A stretch of DNA of 64,000 nucleotides from Cervus elaphus. Its lineage: Eukaryota; Chordata; Mammalia; Artiodactyla; Cervidae. The position numbers and the translations under genes are program-made. How positions within the stretch are numbered: the stretch's first letter is position 1; each line of letters opens with the position of its first letter. Shown here piece after piece: positions 54,780 to 64,000 of this stretch. The DNA lies in assembly GCF_910594005.1 (NCBI RefSeq), contig NC_057815.1, forward strand, positions 76,121,552 through 76,185,551, given 5' to 3'. The notes beneath the pieces are model-generated. The model ran no database searches. It saw nothing but the letters and a program-made list of their open reading frames with translations, and was not told where the DNA came from.

Positions 54780-55225
54780 CTACTATTTATTCAAAATACC
54801 TTTTGGGCACCTACATGCACCAGGTACTTCCCTAGGTGCTGGGTATATGATGAACCAACGATAATGGTCCCCAGACTCAAGGTGAATCTGTCTTATGGGG
54901 ATCAACTTGTGGGGAACGGCAGTAAATGTGCTGGTCCCTGGGCTTAGCACATAAACATGAATCATATGTGGTCCTTCCTCTCAAGGAATTCAGAATTAGA
55001 GAAGACAAAAAGACAAATTTCTTAACCCAAAGCAGACTGTGAAAAGTGTTATGTGTGAGAGACAAAGGCTCTGGGCATATTTAGGAAGAAGTAATAAGTT
55101 CTGACTAGAGGTATAAGGGAAAATCTCAAGGGAAATGTGACATTTGAGTTGAGCCTTGAAGAATGTGTGCAATTTTGAGCAGAGAAGTAGAAAAAGGTAG
55201 AATGCTCAAGGTGCTTTTAAACCTG
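54780..55225. repeat. Ancient L2/MIR-age repeat
   Basis: ACTATTTATTCAAAATACCT, CAGGTACTTCCCTAGGTGCT and, later, GTGACATTTGAGTTGAGCCT with TTGAAGAATGTGTGCAATTT match a widespread old mammalian repeat pattern. Family not assigned. Confidence 0.5.
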
Positions 55226-56005
55226 AAAGCAGTTAATCGTGATTACTCCTAGCAGACACAGCCATCGACTTGCTCTTCCCTGCCAACGGAACTCTAACCA
55301 CGTGATTCACAGGAAGCTACATATCTTCCATCCCCAGGAAGTGAATCGTGATTTGCCTAAATCGGCCCTGGAAATTCCAGTCCCCTTGCCTGTCACTGGA
55401 TCCGGCATAGGCCTGTGACACAATTCTGGCCAATGAGATGTGAAGGGATGTCTGCTGGAAGATTCTTCTTCCCGATAAAGAGAGGAAACACTTTTTTCCC
55501 CATGCCTCTCAGAGAAAAAAACAAAACAGAAAACTGGTTCCTTACTGATATCATCAAGCCACTTGAATGAAACACTCTGAAACTGATCTAACATAAGACT
55601 TCTTGTTCCATAGATGACAAGGTTTTCCTATTGTTTCAGTAACTTCTGGCTGGATTTTGTTGTTTTGATGACATTATTCGCAGCCAGAAATAGCAGATCA
55701 GCACACCAGCTCACCTTTTTGAAATTTGCTTTTCCTTTCCTCTGGTACAATGTGCTGTTAAATGTCATTCCCCTTGCTTCTGGTTCCTTTGCCTCATCAA
55801 GAATAAAGATTAAAAATGACAGCATACTTAGCCAAACATGCACATAGGAAGAAAGAGAAGGCAATTTTTAAGATGAAAGAAAGCAATTACACAGTGAAAT
55901 ACTTTGACCATTTAATATCATCACTTACTCCTGACCCTCTGGTTGAGAGGACTTAACTCTCGTAGGATAGTAGAGGGATGAAAATATAAAAGAAGAGAAT
56001 GCAGG
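55226..56005. other. Intergenic, with an LTR-like piece at about 55380-55470
   Basis: GACACAATTCTGGCCAATGA and GATGTGAAGGGATGTCTGCT resemble ancient MaLR/MER sequence. Nothing else recognised. Confidence 0.35.
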
Positions 56006-56247
56006 GGACTTCCCTGCTGGTCCTCTGGTTAAGAATCTGTCTTGCAATGCAGGGGACCATGGGTTCAATCCCTGCTCGGGGAACTAAGATCCCACAAGCT
56101 GTGAAGAACTAAGCCTGTGTGCCCCAACTACTGAACCAATATGCCACAACTAGAGAGTCTGTGCACTGGAGCAAAAAATCCCCCATGATGCAACTAAGAC
56201 CCTATGCAGCCAAATAAATAAATAATAAATGGATACCAAACAGAGAG
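56006..56247 (+). mobile_element. CHR-type SINE with target duplication
   Basis: Bounded by AGAGAATGCAGG (55994-56005) and AGAGAATGTAGG (56248-56259). It is a long CHR form through CTAAGCCTGTGTGCCCCAAC to an AAATAAATAATAAATGG tail. Confidence 0.88.
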
Positions 56248-56259
56248 AGAGAATGTAGG

Positions 56260-56517
56260 CAAGCTCAGGGGAGATGATGTAAACTTCCCACTGCATAGCA
56301 GTGTTGGAATTCTTTTGCAATTCCCCTGGGAGCCAAGACTACCTCTGGAACAATCTAATTGTTGGAAACTACTAGTGTCTGGCAGGAAACCAACTAGAAT
56401 CGGGGCAAAGGATATGCAATTCTCAATCCCTGGGGTCAGGGCCTATTGCTGGCAATGCTGCAAATAAGTAAAGACTGTCTCCAGTCTCCACCCACTTTCT
56501 CATTTCCTCCTTCCTTA
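56260..56517. other. Intergenic sequence, no gene
   Basis: No recognised feature. Confidence 0.35.
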
Positions 56518-56880
56518 CCGTGGTGTTGGAGAAGACTCTTGAGAGGCCCTTGGACAGCAAGGAGATCCAACCAGTCCATCCTAAAGGAGATCAGTCCTGG
56601 GTGTTCATTGGAAGGACTGATGTTGAAGCTGAAACTCCAATAGTTTGGCCACCTGATGTGAAGAACTGACTCATTTGAAAAGACCCTGATGCTGGGAAAG
56701 ATTGAAGGCAGGAGGAGAAGTGGATGACAGAGGATGAGATGGTTGAATGGCATCACCAACTCAATGAACATGAGTTTGAGTAAACTCTGGGAGTTGGTGA
56801 TGGACAGGGAGGCCTGGTGTGCTACAGTCCATGGGGTCTCAAAGAGTCGGACACGACTGAGTGACTGAACTCCACTGAAC
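56518..56880 (+). mobile_element. BovB 3' fragment
   Basis: From ACCGTGGTGTTGGAGAAGAC through GGTGTTCATTGGAAGGACTG to GTGACTGAACTCCACTGAAC. The frame is open to 56643 and then broken by TAG at 56641. Confidence 0.9.
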
Positions 56881-57309
56881 TATCCTTCTCTTTCTCTAGT
56901 TCTGATCTTTTTCTGTGCTTCCTCCCACTCCTCCTCTTGGTCTGCCTCCACCCACCGCTACCCCCACCCCCCCACTCCCCACTCAACAAATCTCATCTTG
57001 CCTGTCCCAAGAGCACAGAAGGTACTAAGTTACCTGCCTCAGAGGCCATGCCTTTTCATTGGGAGCTCTTACAAACCCGAAGTAAGGCTTCTCTATTGTT
57101 TGAAATCCTAACCTCTGGACAGGCAGTGGGGGACTCACTACTCAAGCATAGCACTTCCTGTCTCATGCAAAGGCAGTGCTGGTGGCGTGAAGCACCAAGT
57201 AATATGTCCCACTGACAGGTCTCACTTCCAGCTGATGGGAGGTACAGGATCACAGGGACATCTCCTCAAGTTCTGCTGCTATCAATTCACACAAGACCTT
57301 ATCCTCTCA
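56881..57309. other. Intergenic sequence with C-rich run
   Basis: C-runs at 56950-56980 (four or more on one strand with loops up to seven) could form a G-quadruplex on the minus strand. No gene recognised. Confidence 0.4.
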
Positions 57310-57545
57310 TATATTCAGACCCCTGCTGTCTGGCTTATCCCTCTCACCTTCTGTCTCTGTTTAAATGTCCCTTCTTCCAGAAGGCCTTCCCTAATCCATC
57401 CCCTCCACCATAGTCCATGATACCGAGTGCCTACTTTCCTAATTGTCATGCTGATTTGTAATCTGTGGCTACCCACTATTTCAGTACCCAGCCTAGGCCT
57501 GACTGCTCAGTATATTGAATGAATGAGTGAGTGAGTGAATGGATA
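57310..57545 (+). mobile_element. L2 LINE fragment
   Basis: TTTAAATGTCCCTTCTTCCA, GAAGGCCTTCCCTAATCCAT and the GAATGAATGAGTGAGTGAGT end are characteristic of the L2 3' end. Confidence 0.72.
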
Positions 57546-57887
57546 TTTGTTCACATACACTACAGCTCTACAGAAACCATGACTATCATGTTCCCCTTTT
57601 GTATCCTCAGCAGCCAGTCCAGTGCTCAGGTCATGGAGGGCACACAATCATTATTCACTAATCGATTGAAAGAAGCCTTCAAAAGATGGGTACTTGGATC
57701 TATACTGCTGTTGATAATGTCCTGACATCCTTATTGCAAGAGCAAGAAACACAGTCCAGTGGATTCTGGAGAATCAGGGATGGGGGACAGAGCAAGATGG
57801 TAGAAAAGCTCTGGAAGTACAGTTGTCAGGGGTGGGGGTGGTGGGAATGGGAGGGGTCCTCTTCAACCACAAGTAAGTTTAGTTTCC
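57546..57887. other. Intergenic sequence, no gene
   Basis: GCAGCCAGTCCAGTGCTCAG around 57610 suggests another old L2-like end. No gene. Confidence 0.35.
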
Positions 57888-58052
57888 TAGGGATTCTTAA
57901 CCTGAGGCCCACGAGTGGGGCTTCCAAAGAGCCATGCATCCTCTGTCACTTTAATCAAACATTCAAGCCAGCAACTCTAGGTACATTTTTCTGTAAGAAG
58001 GTCCACAGTTTCCAATGAGCTTCAAAAGGCTGTGACACATGAAGAATTATTG
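57888..58052. mobile_element. Possible hAT-like relic
   Basis: GGGATTCTTAACCTGAGGCC, CACGAGTGGGGCTTCCAAAG and TTTTTCTGTAAGAAGGTCCA with AGCTTCAAAAGGCTGTGACA fit an ancient non-autonomous hAT family in degraded form. Confidence 0.5.
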
Positions 58053-58164
58053 CTCTGCCTGAACTGTCCAGTATGATAGCCACTAGCCACGTGTGGCTAT
58101 TTAAGTTCAACTATCAATGCCTCAGTTACACTAGCTACCTGTCTGGTGCTCACTAAAGTCAGTC

Positions 58165-58362
58165 ACTGAAAGTCGCTCAGTTGTGTCGACTGTTTGCAAA
58201 CCCATGGACTGTAGCCTGCCAGGATCCTCTGTCCATGGGATTCTCCAGGCAAGAACACTGGAGTGGATGGATAGCTGGTCCCTTCTCTAGGGGATTTTCC
58301 CAACACAGGGATGGAACCCAGGTCTCCCGCATTGCAGGCGGATTCTTCACTGAGTCACCACT
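58165..58362 (-). mobile_element. Bov-tA SINE
   Basis: From ACTGAAAGTCGCTCAGTTGT to CTTCACTGAGTCACCACTAG. It has the extra GGATAGCTGGTC near 58268-58280. Confidence 0.85.
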
Positions 58363-58684
58363 AGCCATTCCCTATTGGGCAGCCCAGATACAGAACATTT
58401 TCATCACTACACACAGTGATGAAAAGGTAAGATAAGGTTTGTTCAAGACAAGCGGTACATTTGTAAGGTGAGCTGCCATCCTTTAGAAATGAAAGCAGAC
58501 ATCCAAGAGCCTGATTTCTTTGGAGATCTGCTTGGGACCTGCACTTCCGCTCAAAGTAGACGGCCCCGCGTCATGTTGAAGTCATCTGTCTGGCCCTCCT
58601 CCGGCACCAGGTTTGCGACCCTGGTTTCAAGAAGACCTCACCCACCCGGGTCTCCTTCCAGTCTCTTGAATTTGTAACCAGCCT
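58363..58684. other. Intergenic sequence between two SINEs
   Basis: Slightly CpG-richer at 58545-58620 (GTAGACGGCCCCGCGTCATG) than the DNA to its left. No coding evidence; it could be distal RCN1 promoter. Confidence 0.35.
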
Positions 58685-58699
58685 CCAAGTTTGGTTAAG
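58685..58699. repeat. Target-site duplication (left) of the SINE near RCN1
   Basis: CCAAGTTTGGTTAAG, identical to 58890-58904. Confidence 0.93.
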
Positions 58700-58889
58700 A
58701 GAATAAAAGTCGCTCAGTCCTGTCCGACTCTTTGCGACCCCATGGACTATACAGTCCATGGAATTCTCCAGGCCAGAACACTGGAGTGGGTAGCCATTCC
58801 CTTCTCCAGGGGATCTTCCCAACCCAGGGATCGAACCCAGTCTCCTGCATTGCAGGCGGATTCTTTACCGTCTGAGCCACCAGGGAACC
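58700..58889 (-). mobile_element. Bov-tA SINE with perfect 15-bp target duplication, near RCN1
   Basis: CCAAGTTTGGTTAAG is found at 58685-58699 and 58890-58904, exactly bounding a well-preserved minus-strand copy (CGCTCAGTCCTGTCCGACTC to GAGCCACCAGGGAACC). It ends about 570 bp before the RCN1 ATG and about 40 bp before the CpG island. Confidence 0.95.
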
Positions 58890-59227
58890 CCAAGTTTGGT
58901 TAAGTGCGGTTGAGTTTGTCTTAAGAGCACATCTGGGGCGGGGTCTAGAGCTGAGTTGGAAGTTGGGCAGGGGGTGGGCAGCGCCTCCCTCCTCTCAGTT
59001 CTCCGGAACTGGAAAAAGAGAGAGGGAGTTTTACCCCGAACATCTGTTGCTCGACAAAGAACTTCCCGGTCTTCTTAGGAGCCCTCCAGTCTCCGGCCCA
59101 GTCCGCCTGGGCCCGCCCCTCGCGACGAGATCGCGGGGAGGGGCCCAGGCGAAACCCGAGCCCCGCGCCCACCACCCGGGCGGGCGACGTGGCTCCCCGG
59201 CCCCGGCCTCCCCTCGCAGCCCGGCGG

Positions 59228-59310
59228 CCAATGGGCGCGTGAGCGGGACCGTCCGGCGCTCCCCTGCCCGCCGCCCGGGGCGCGCCCCTCCGCTCTGGCA
59301 CGGGGCGGGC
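59228..59310 (+). promoter_or_regulatory. RCN1: CCAAT box and GC box upstream of RCN1
   Basis: A CCAAT box in good context (GGCCAATGGG) is at 59228-59232, and a GC box (CGGGGCGGGC) is at 59301-59310, about 230 and 155 bp before the ATG. NF-Y and Sp1-family factors bind such sites in CpG-island promoters. The motifs are seen directly; their use is inferred. Confidence 0.6.
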
Positions 59311-59460
59311 GCTGGCCGAGGGGCCGGCCCGTCCCCTCCCTCCCGGCGCCGGCCCTGGCCCCAGCCCCGCCGCCGCCGCGCGCGCTCTGAGCCCCCATTT
59401 CCGAGCCGCCGCTCGTCGCCCGCTCGGAGCCTTCCCGCGGGCCGCGCTCTCCTCCGGACG

Positions 59461-59714
59461 ATGGCGCGCGGGGGCCGCGGTCGCCACCTGGGGCTGGCCC
59501 TGGGGCTGCTGCTGGCGCTGCTGCTGGCGCCTCCCGCGCTGCGGGCCAAGCCCACCGTGCGCAAGGAGCGCGTGGTGCGGCCCGACTCGGACCTGGGCGA
59601 GCGGCCGGCCGAGGACAACCAGAGCTTCCAGTACGACCACGAGGCCTTCCTGGGCAAGGAGGACTCCAAGACCTTCGACCAGCTCACCTCGGAGGAGAGC
59701 AAGGAGAGGCTGGG
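59461..59714 (+). CDS. RCN1: Reticulocalbin-1, first coding exon (partial gene)
   Basis: Recognised as the N-terminus of reticulocalbin-1, a Ca2+-binding protein of the CREC family that resides in the ER lumen. The exon gives 84 complete codons plus two bases. Residues 1-29 form a signal peptide: a basic start (MARGGRGRH), a leucine-rich core and an A-L-R-A end, with the mature protein probably starting at Lys30. An N-glycosylation sequon NQS lies at residues 53-55. The acidic stretch FDQLTSEESKERLG leads into the EF-hand region, which is encoded by later exons outside the window (the human protein has 331 residues and six EF-hands, from memory). The ATG is chosen because it begins the known signal peptide and has A at -3 and G at +4. 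The frame stays open upstream but has no ATG there. The exon ends within a Gly codon at a GTGAGG donor, and reading on meets TGA at 59716. No frame damage is seen. Confidence 0.95.
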
Positions 59715-59720
59715 GTGAGG
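59715..59720 (+). other. RCN1: Splice donor of RCN1 exon 1
   Basis: CTGG|GTGAGG matches the mammalian 5' splice consensus. Splicing here leaves two bases (GG) of a glycine codon, agreeing with the conserved LGK sequence of reticulocalbin-1 across the exon 1-2 junction. Without splicing, TGA follows immediately. Confidence 0.88.
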
Positions 59721-61085
59721 CCGCGCTCGGGGACGCCGCAGGTGCCGGCGGGGCCCCTCGGGCCGGAGCCGCGCTGGCCACCGGCCGCAAAGCGAAAGCG
59801 AAATCGGGCGCCGGGATCCGAGGGCGTGGGCCGGGCGGGCCAGGCGGAGGGGCTGAAGCAAAGTTTGTCCGCGGGCGCCGGGACCCTGCATGGAGATCAC
59901 CGCCTGGGGCCGGGGTGGTTTCCCGCGGGGAGGCGAGAACGTGGCAGCGGTCTCCGGAGCCAGGACGGCCAGGGCCCGCCCCCTCCCCCGGGTTGCATCA
60001 GAAGGGAGGGGAGGGAGCGTACAAAAGAAGAATTTGTCCACGGTGGCCTTTTAGTGATAGGCGTTCTTCCCCCACCCTCCTGGTTTCTCGCGTCTCCCAT
60101 TCCAAGAGGCGAGGCAGGAGACACTGCTAAGGTCTCAAGGATGATCGTTAATAGATAAGAGGAAGGGGCAGGCGGAGGCTTGATTCCTGGCCCGTGTCCC
60201 AGGGCTGGGACTGAGGTGTTCTTGTCTTCTGCTCAGTCGCCCCCATATCTGAAGTAGAGAGTATAAGAATCCTGCTGTTAAGAAGGGAGGGGCATTAGGA
60301 GATAGGGATGGAAGGGTGGGAATGGAAACTGGCCCCTTCGTTTCTGTCTCCAGCATCTTCTGTTGCAGCAGAGGCACCCAGTCCGTTGGCAGCCGAGGCC
60401 AAAAGGCTGGAGGGTGGTGTGGTGGCAGGTTGTGAATTTCACCCTTGAAGGCAGCTGAGTCAGGAACCAAACCTGGGAAACAAAACGTGGGTACATCTCA
60501 GTGCACCCTCTCCACAGGCCCTGGAGAGACACTTGAGCGCTGTCAGAGGTTCTCCGGAAACCCTTCCACAGATGAGTCTACAGCCAGCCTGAGTCCTGAT
60601 GGAGACCTGGCTGGGGAGGGTCCTGAGAGCCCTGCCTACTGGGCACCAGGCCTCCGGGAATCTGCTTCCCAGGGTTGGAGGGTCTTTCTGCCCTGCTACA
60701 TAGAAAAAGAACACAGCCATCCCTGTGCTGATGGGGGCCACCAAAGGCCAGTGTGATTGGACAGACTGTGAGGCTAAATTACACCTATTGTGTAGGTGCA
60801 CCATCTGCCTGCGCTGATAGAAAGGATCTTTGAACTTCAAAGTCACCTCTTAACAATCACCTTTTATTCTGCAGAGAAGTACTTTCTCTTCTAGTTTGAG
60901 CCTTAACAATGGGGACCATTGATGAGTTCAGTCCATTGTATTGCTTTGAGGCACTTGGAGGCTGATTTATTCAGGGGCCCTGGGTGGCAGCCATTTGTCA
61001 CCAGTGAGGAGGAGGAGAGGTTTGAGGAACTGGAGTAGGGAACTCTAGTTTTCCGTCCTAAAACTTCCAGTTTAATGCCTTCATC

Positions 61086-61133
61086 AGGACAAGTAAGCCT
61101 AGTGGTGAGAGGACAAGTAAGCATAGTGGTGAT
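61086..61133. repeat. 24-bp tandem duplication in RCN1 intron 1
   Basis: Two adjacent 24-bp units (61086-61109 and 61110-61133) beginning AGGACAAGTAAGC differ at two positions. This is a small recent-looking tandem duplication that may vary in copy number. Confidence 0.85.
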
Positions 61134-62407
61134 GCATTTGACCCTTGTATGAAGACCTTAGCTGCATTCATTTACTAATGAAAATTAGTTTGAATGACTA
61201 TGTGCTCAGCAGGGTGTTAGATACCTGACAACTACAAAGATAAAACCTTATGCTCTAGGCCATAAAGTACTTATAATCATATGCAGGGGAGAGAGATTGG
61301 AGCAGATGCTATGCATAATTGCTGTGATGGTGGCATGTAAAAGCCACAGTGACCACATCTAGGAGGAGCCCCCTAAAGCTTCAGGTTGGAGACAGGGGCT
61401 TGGGGGGTTGGGGTGTCATCTGACCAGGGCTTGTGGCATGACTCAGAGGTCACCAGGCTGACAAACAGGGGAAGGCATTCCTGAAGAGAGAACAGCCTGC
61501 TTATAGACAGTTTTAAAATCTGTTCCTTTGGATTCCGGGTGTTGGGACAGTAAAGAGACAGGGCAGGAGAAGTGGGAGGTGGGAGTGGCGAGGAGGCCAA
61601 GGGCAGGACTGAGGGACCTTTGGGAGGTGGGGATTAGACATTATTCTGTACATGGTAGAAATGTTATTCCAAAATGTATTAGAAAAGTTGGACTGGCAGT
61701 AGGGCAGAGAATGTAACCAAGGCACAGATGGGGAGACCCGGGCATGGGGTGGCCGTGAGTGCCTGAATCAGGCACGGTGGGAGAGGGTGAACCCAGAGCC
61801 ACGTTGGAGGTGGAATTGGCAGTGCTTGCTCTTGGCTCAGCGTGGCAGGGGCGGGGAGAGGAGGGAGCAATCTAGAGTGGCATCTGGTCTCTGGCCTGAG
61901 CCACTGCATGGATAGTGGACATACTGCTCACCTACAAAGTAAATCTGGGCTAGAGGTGGGGTGGGGGGCGGGTTGGAAGGCTGGAAATGAAGGGTGGGCG
62001 CGGTATGGGCTGGGCCGAGTGTGAGAAGCCATCTTTCTGTCCACAGCTCCAAGTCTGGGCTGCAGAGGGGGGAGCATGGCTGGATCCAGGCAGCTTCGTC
62101 ACCACCATCTGCGCATAGATTCTGAAAACGTGGCAGATCTAAGGCCCCCAAAGACACAAAAAAGTAGGGACTCATAGGCTTCGGGCAGTTGCAAATGTAC
62201 ACAGTCTTTTTTTCTGAGTCTTAGAAAAAAATTTAAATTACTTGCCAACATTTAGCATCGGAGTGACTTCACATACTGACCCCGATTTTTGGTTTCTGTT
62301 GACACCCATGGCCTGTTATTCCATATGGAGGTCATTGTCTGGAGCAGAGCTGGGCAGCCTTGTTTGGCAGCTGGTGGGCGATCCCCCGATGCTTCACTGG
62401 CTTCTTT

Positions 62408-62552
62408 TTTTTACATTTTTATCTTATTTATTTGATTGCACTGGGTCTTAGTTGTGGCCTGCAGGATCTTAGTTCCCTGATCAGGGATCAAACTGAGGGT
62501 CCCTACTCTGGAAGCTCATCAGAGTCTTAGTCACCAGACCACCTGGGACGTT
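62408..62552 (-). mobile_element. CHR-type tRNA-Glu SINE
   Basis: Read on the minus strand it starts near ACCACCTGGGACG, a degraded form of the GGACTTCCCTGGTGG head, contains a B-box-like GATCCCTGATCAGGGAACTA segment and ends in a T-rich (A-rich on the element strand) tail. It is the only ruminant SINE recognised in the intron part of the window. Confidence 0.75.
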
Positions 62553-62649
62553 TTGCTTACTTCTGTTAGCTGTTTGTTGAGTTCTCCACCCACCTGTGTT
62601 CGGGATTATCGTCCTTAGTGAGGAAAGGTGCACACTGTCTCCTCTAACC

Positions 62650-62760
62650 CTCCCAACATTCCTTGTAAAGTAGGTGTCCAGTTTACAGATGGAGAAACAG
62701 AGACTCAGAGAGTCAAGTCATATACCCGAGATCACTCAGGAGTAGGATCCTGGTGTTCTG
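62650..62760 (-). repeat. MIR-like ancient SINE fragment
   Basis: The stretch GATGGAGAAACAGAGACTCA followed by an AAGTCA...GATCACTCAGGAG pattern resembles the reverse complement of the MIR core (fall of a 'cctcatctgtaaaatggg' type sequence). Diverged, so boundaries are approximate. Confidence 0.5.
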
Positions 62761-64000
62761 ATTGTAGCATTTGGTTTATCTACATCATAGCTACCTTTTC
62801 CTATAGCTCATGTTTGAGATTTTTAAAGAGAGAAGTTAAGATGATTTATGCTTCCAGCAAATATGTATTGAGCTGCTACTATGTGTCAGGCTGAGCGATG
62901 TCCTGGATCTTTCTTTGGCATACGTTGGATGCTGTCGTTTCCAAAAAGCAGGTTGTATACTGTCTGACGTCATTTGGTCTTTGCTGGTTTGAGATTCTGC
63001 TTCTCAGTTGGGTTTGGATAACTGATGGGCATGTCACCACTGCCAGGACTGGAGTAGAGCCTGGCACATAGTAGGTAGGCTAAACACTTCACAGTATTCA
63101 AAGAATTCTGCTGTGTTTGGCTGTCATTTCCTGGAAGCAAGATACTTGAGGTTTAGTCTTTTAGTCTTGAGGCCTGTCAAAGTTGCAAGGAAGGGACAAG
63201 TTCCTGAGAAGGCTACCCAGGTTCAGGTAGGGGATGGAGACTTAAATACCAATGAACTCATCTCCATTTCCGATCAAAGAGTAATTGCCAATTTGAACTT
63301 GTGTTCACAGTAAGGAAGTTGTAGTTGATAAAATTCCAGCCCAAAGCAAAGAAAACAAATCCCTAATTAGCCTATATGACCTCTTTTCAGGTAAATGAAC
63401 TACTATGGTAAAACTTCCTTAAACACTGGAAGTAGCTTTCAGGAGTTTTTGAAGTTCCTCTCAGGGCTGGCATCCCCAGCGTGGGCCCTCTGGCCTAAGA
63501 GATGGACTCTGTTGAGGTTCCCAGCTTGACATTTGCTCTGCACAGGGGTATGCGGTGCCCTAGTGAAGTCCAGTGGGGAATTGCTGGAACCCGGGCCAGC
63601 TGTGGAGCAGGGGATGCCAGTGGACATAGTGGCCTTCACCCTAAGAGCAGGAGGCTGAGGTTCCTGCAGCTGCTCAGGTTTCTTGATGAGGTTCCACAAT
63701 GTCAAGGCCCTCTCATCCCTGACATTTTTTGCTTTGTCCGCGATCTGGTCTCCTCCTGCTTTAAGTTTCAAGTCTTTGAATCCAAAGTGGTGAGATAAAG
63801 GGAAATAAAAATCTCACTTATTTTTTGTTGGGTTAGCTAGAAAGCTAGACTCTTCCATCTTTTGAATTGGGTTTAGAGCCAGAGGACATGGACTCTGACT
63901 CCAGTGGTACCAATTACTCCCTCATTACTTTAAAATGAGGGAGTTAAACTACATCAGGGAAAACTGCTAGGTTTCCTCTTACAAATCAGCTCACTCAGTT

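Larger units (their letters stand above)
58930..60000 (+). promoter_or_regulatory. RCN1: CpG island promoter of RCN1
   Basis: Sequence composition changes sharply from AT-rich, SINE-rich DNA to GC-rich, CpG-dense sequence at about 58930 and fades after about 60000. It covers the presumed transcription start, 5' UTR, exon 1 and the first part of intron 1. No TATA box is seen just before the exon, in keeping with a CpG-island promoter of a broadly expressed ER protein. The exact transcription start cannot be placed from sequence alone. The rest of the window contains no other island of this kind. Confidence 0.85.
59715..64000 (+). other. RCN1: RCN1 intron 1 (partial, runs off the window)
   Basis: No sequence encoding the EF-hand exons was found up to the right edge, so exon 2 lies beyond 64000. 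The first ~300 bp belong to the CpG island. The rest holds a 24-bp tandem duplication at 61086-61133, one CHR-type SINE at 62408-62552 and a MIR-like stretch at 62650-62760. Otherwise 60000-62400 and 62760-64000 look single-copy with no coding signal. SINE density is far lower than in the flanking intergenic DNA. Confidence 0.8.

Noticed and set aside
58963..59460. In-frame upstream extension of RCN1 (166 codons)
   Set aside because: The frame is open because the DNA is GC-rich, but the first codon is TTG and no ATG occurs in frame. The real signal peptide starts at 59461 and matches reticulocalbin-1.
58945..60041. Long minus-strand frames of 281 and 336 codons opposite RCN1 exon 1
   Set aside because: They are composition effects of the CpG island: arginine-, alanine- and proline-rich translation with no domain, lying opposite a known exon.
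60445..60846. Possible second RCN1 exon from frames of 103 and 128 codons in the intron
   Set aside because: Neither translation contains an EF-hand loop (DxDxDG) or any known RCN1 sequence.
1..64000. Short frames with repeated phrases such as ARQAPLSMGFSRQEYWSGLPFP or SCLENPMDRGAW
   Set aside because: They are translations of Bov-tA/BovA SINEs in various frames and do not indicate a protein family. One phrase shared by many frames is the mark of the SINE itself.

Overview
This is a window of ruminant (bovid-like) nuclear DNA. The evidence is repeat content: many tRNA-Glu-headed Bov-tA and BOV-A2 SINEs, CHR-type SINEs and several copies of the BovB (RTE) LINE, a combination typical of Bovidae and other ruminants. 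I cannot tell cattle from sheep, goat or related species from this sequence.

There is one recognisable cellular gene. The first coding exon of RCN1 (reticulocalbin-1, an ER-lumen EF-hand Ca2+-binding protein) lies at 59461-59714 on the + strand, inside a strong CpG island at about 58930-60000. It encodes the signal peptide and the mature N-terminus and ends at a GTGAGG splice donor. The rest of the window to 64000 is RCN1 intron 1; no EF-hand exon is visible. In mammals RCN1 lies between PAX6 and WT1, so the 59 kb to the left is most likely the PAX6-RCN1 intergenic interval (inference from known synteny).

Layout: 1-17.7 kb is repeat-rich intergenic DNA (about 15 ruminant SINEs, L1 fragments, MIR, MER5A-like and other hAT relics, and a BovB copy at 16.6-17.7 kb). 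17.8-24 kb has more single-copy-looking sequence, with a good CTCF-type motif at 18307 and an AT-rich block at 22.4-23.0 kb. 23.3-39 kb alternates SINEs, LTR relics and two hAT elements with single-copy-looking blocks (28.6-31.1, 35.9-36.7, 38.0-38.9 kb). 39.3-45.3 kb is dense in elements: BovB copies, a 5'-truncated L1 with a 15-bp target duplication, a Tigger-like DNA transposon pierced by two SINEs, and the best-preserved BovB reverse-transcriptase reading frame. 46.7-47.1 kb is an MLT1-like LTR. 48.9-54.8 kb looks like one ancient antisense L1 broken up by later insertions. 55-58.9 kb holds older repeats and SINEs, the last with a perfect 15-bp target duplication about 570 bp before the RCN1 start codon.

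I found no operon, CRISPR array, RNA gene or unknown multigene system. The least explained items are an inverted pair of related ~270-bp sequences (about 2044-2310 and 23741-24025) that I cannot place in a family, and the possible regulatory islands of the desert. Repeat family names come from recognition by eye and should be checked with RepeatMasker.
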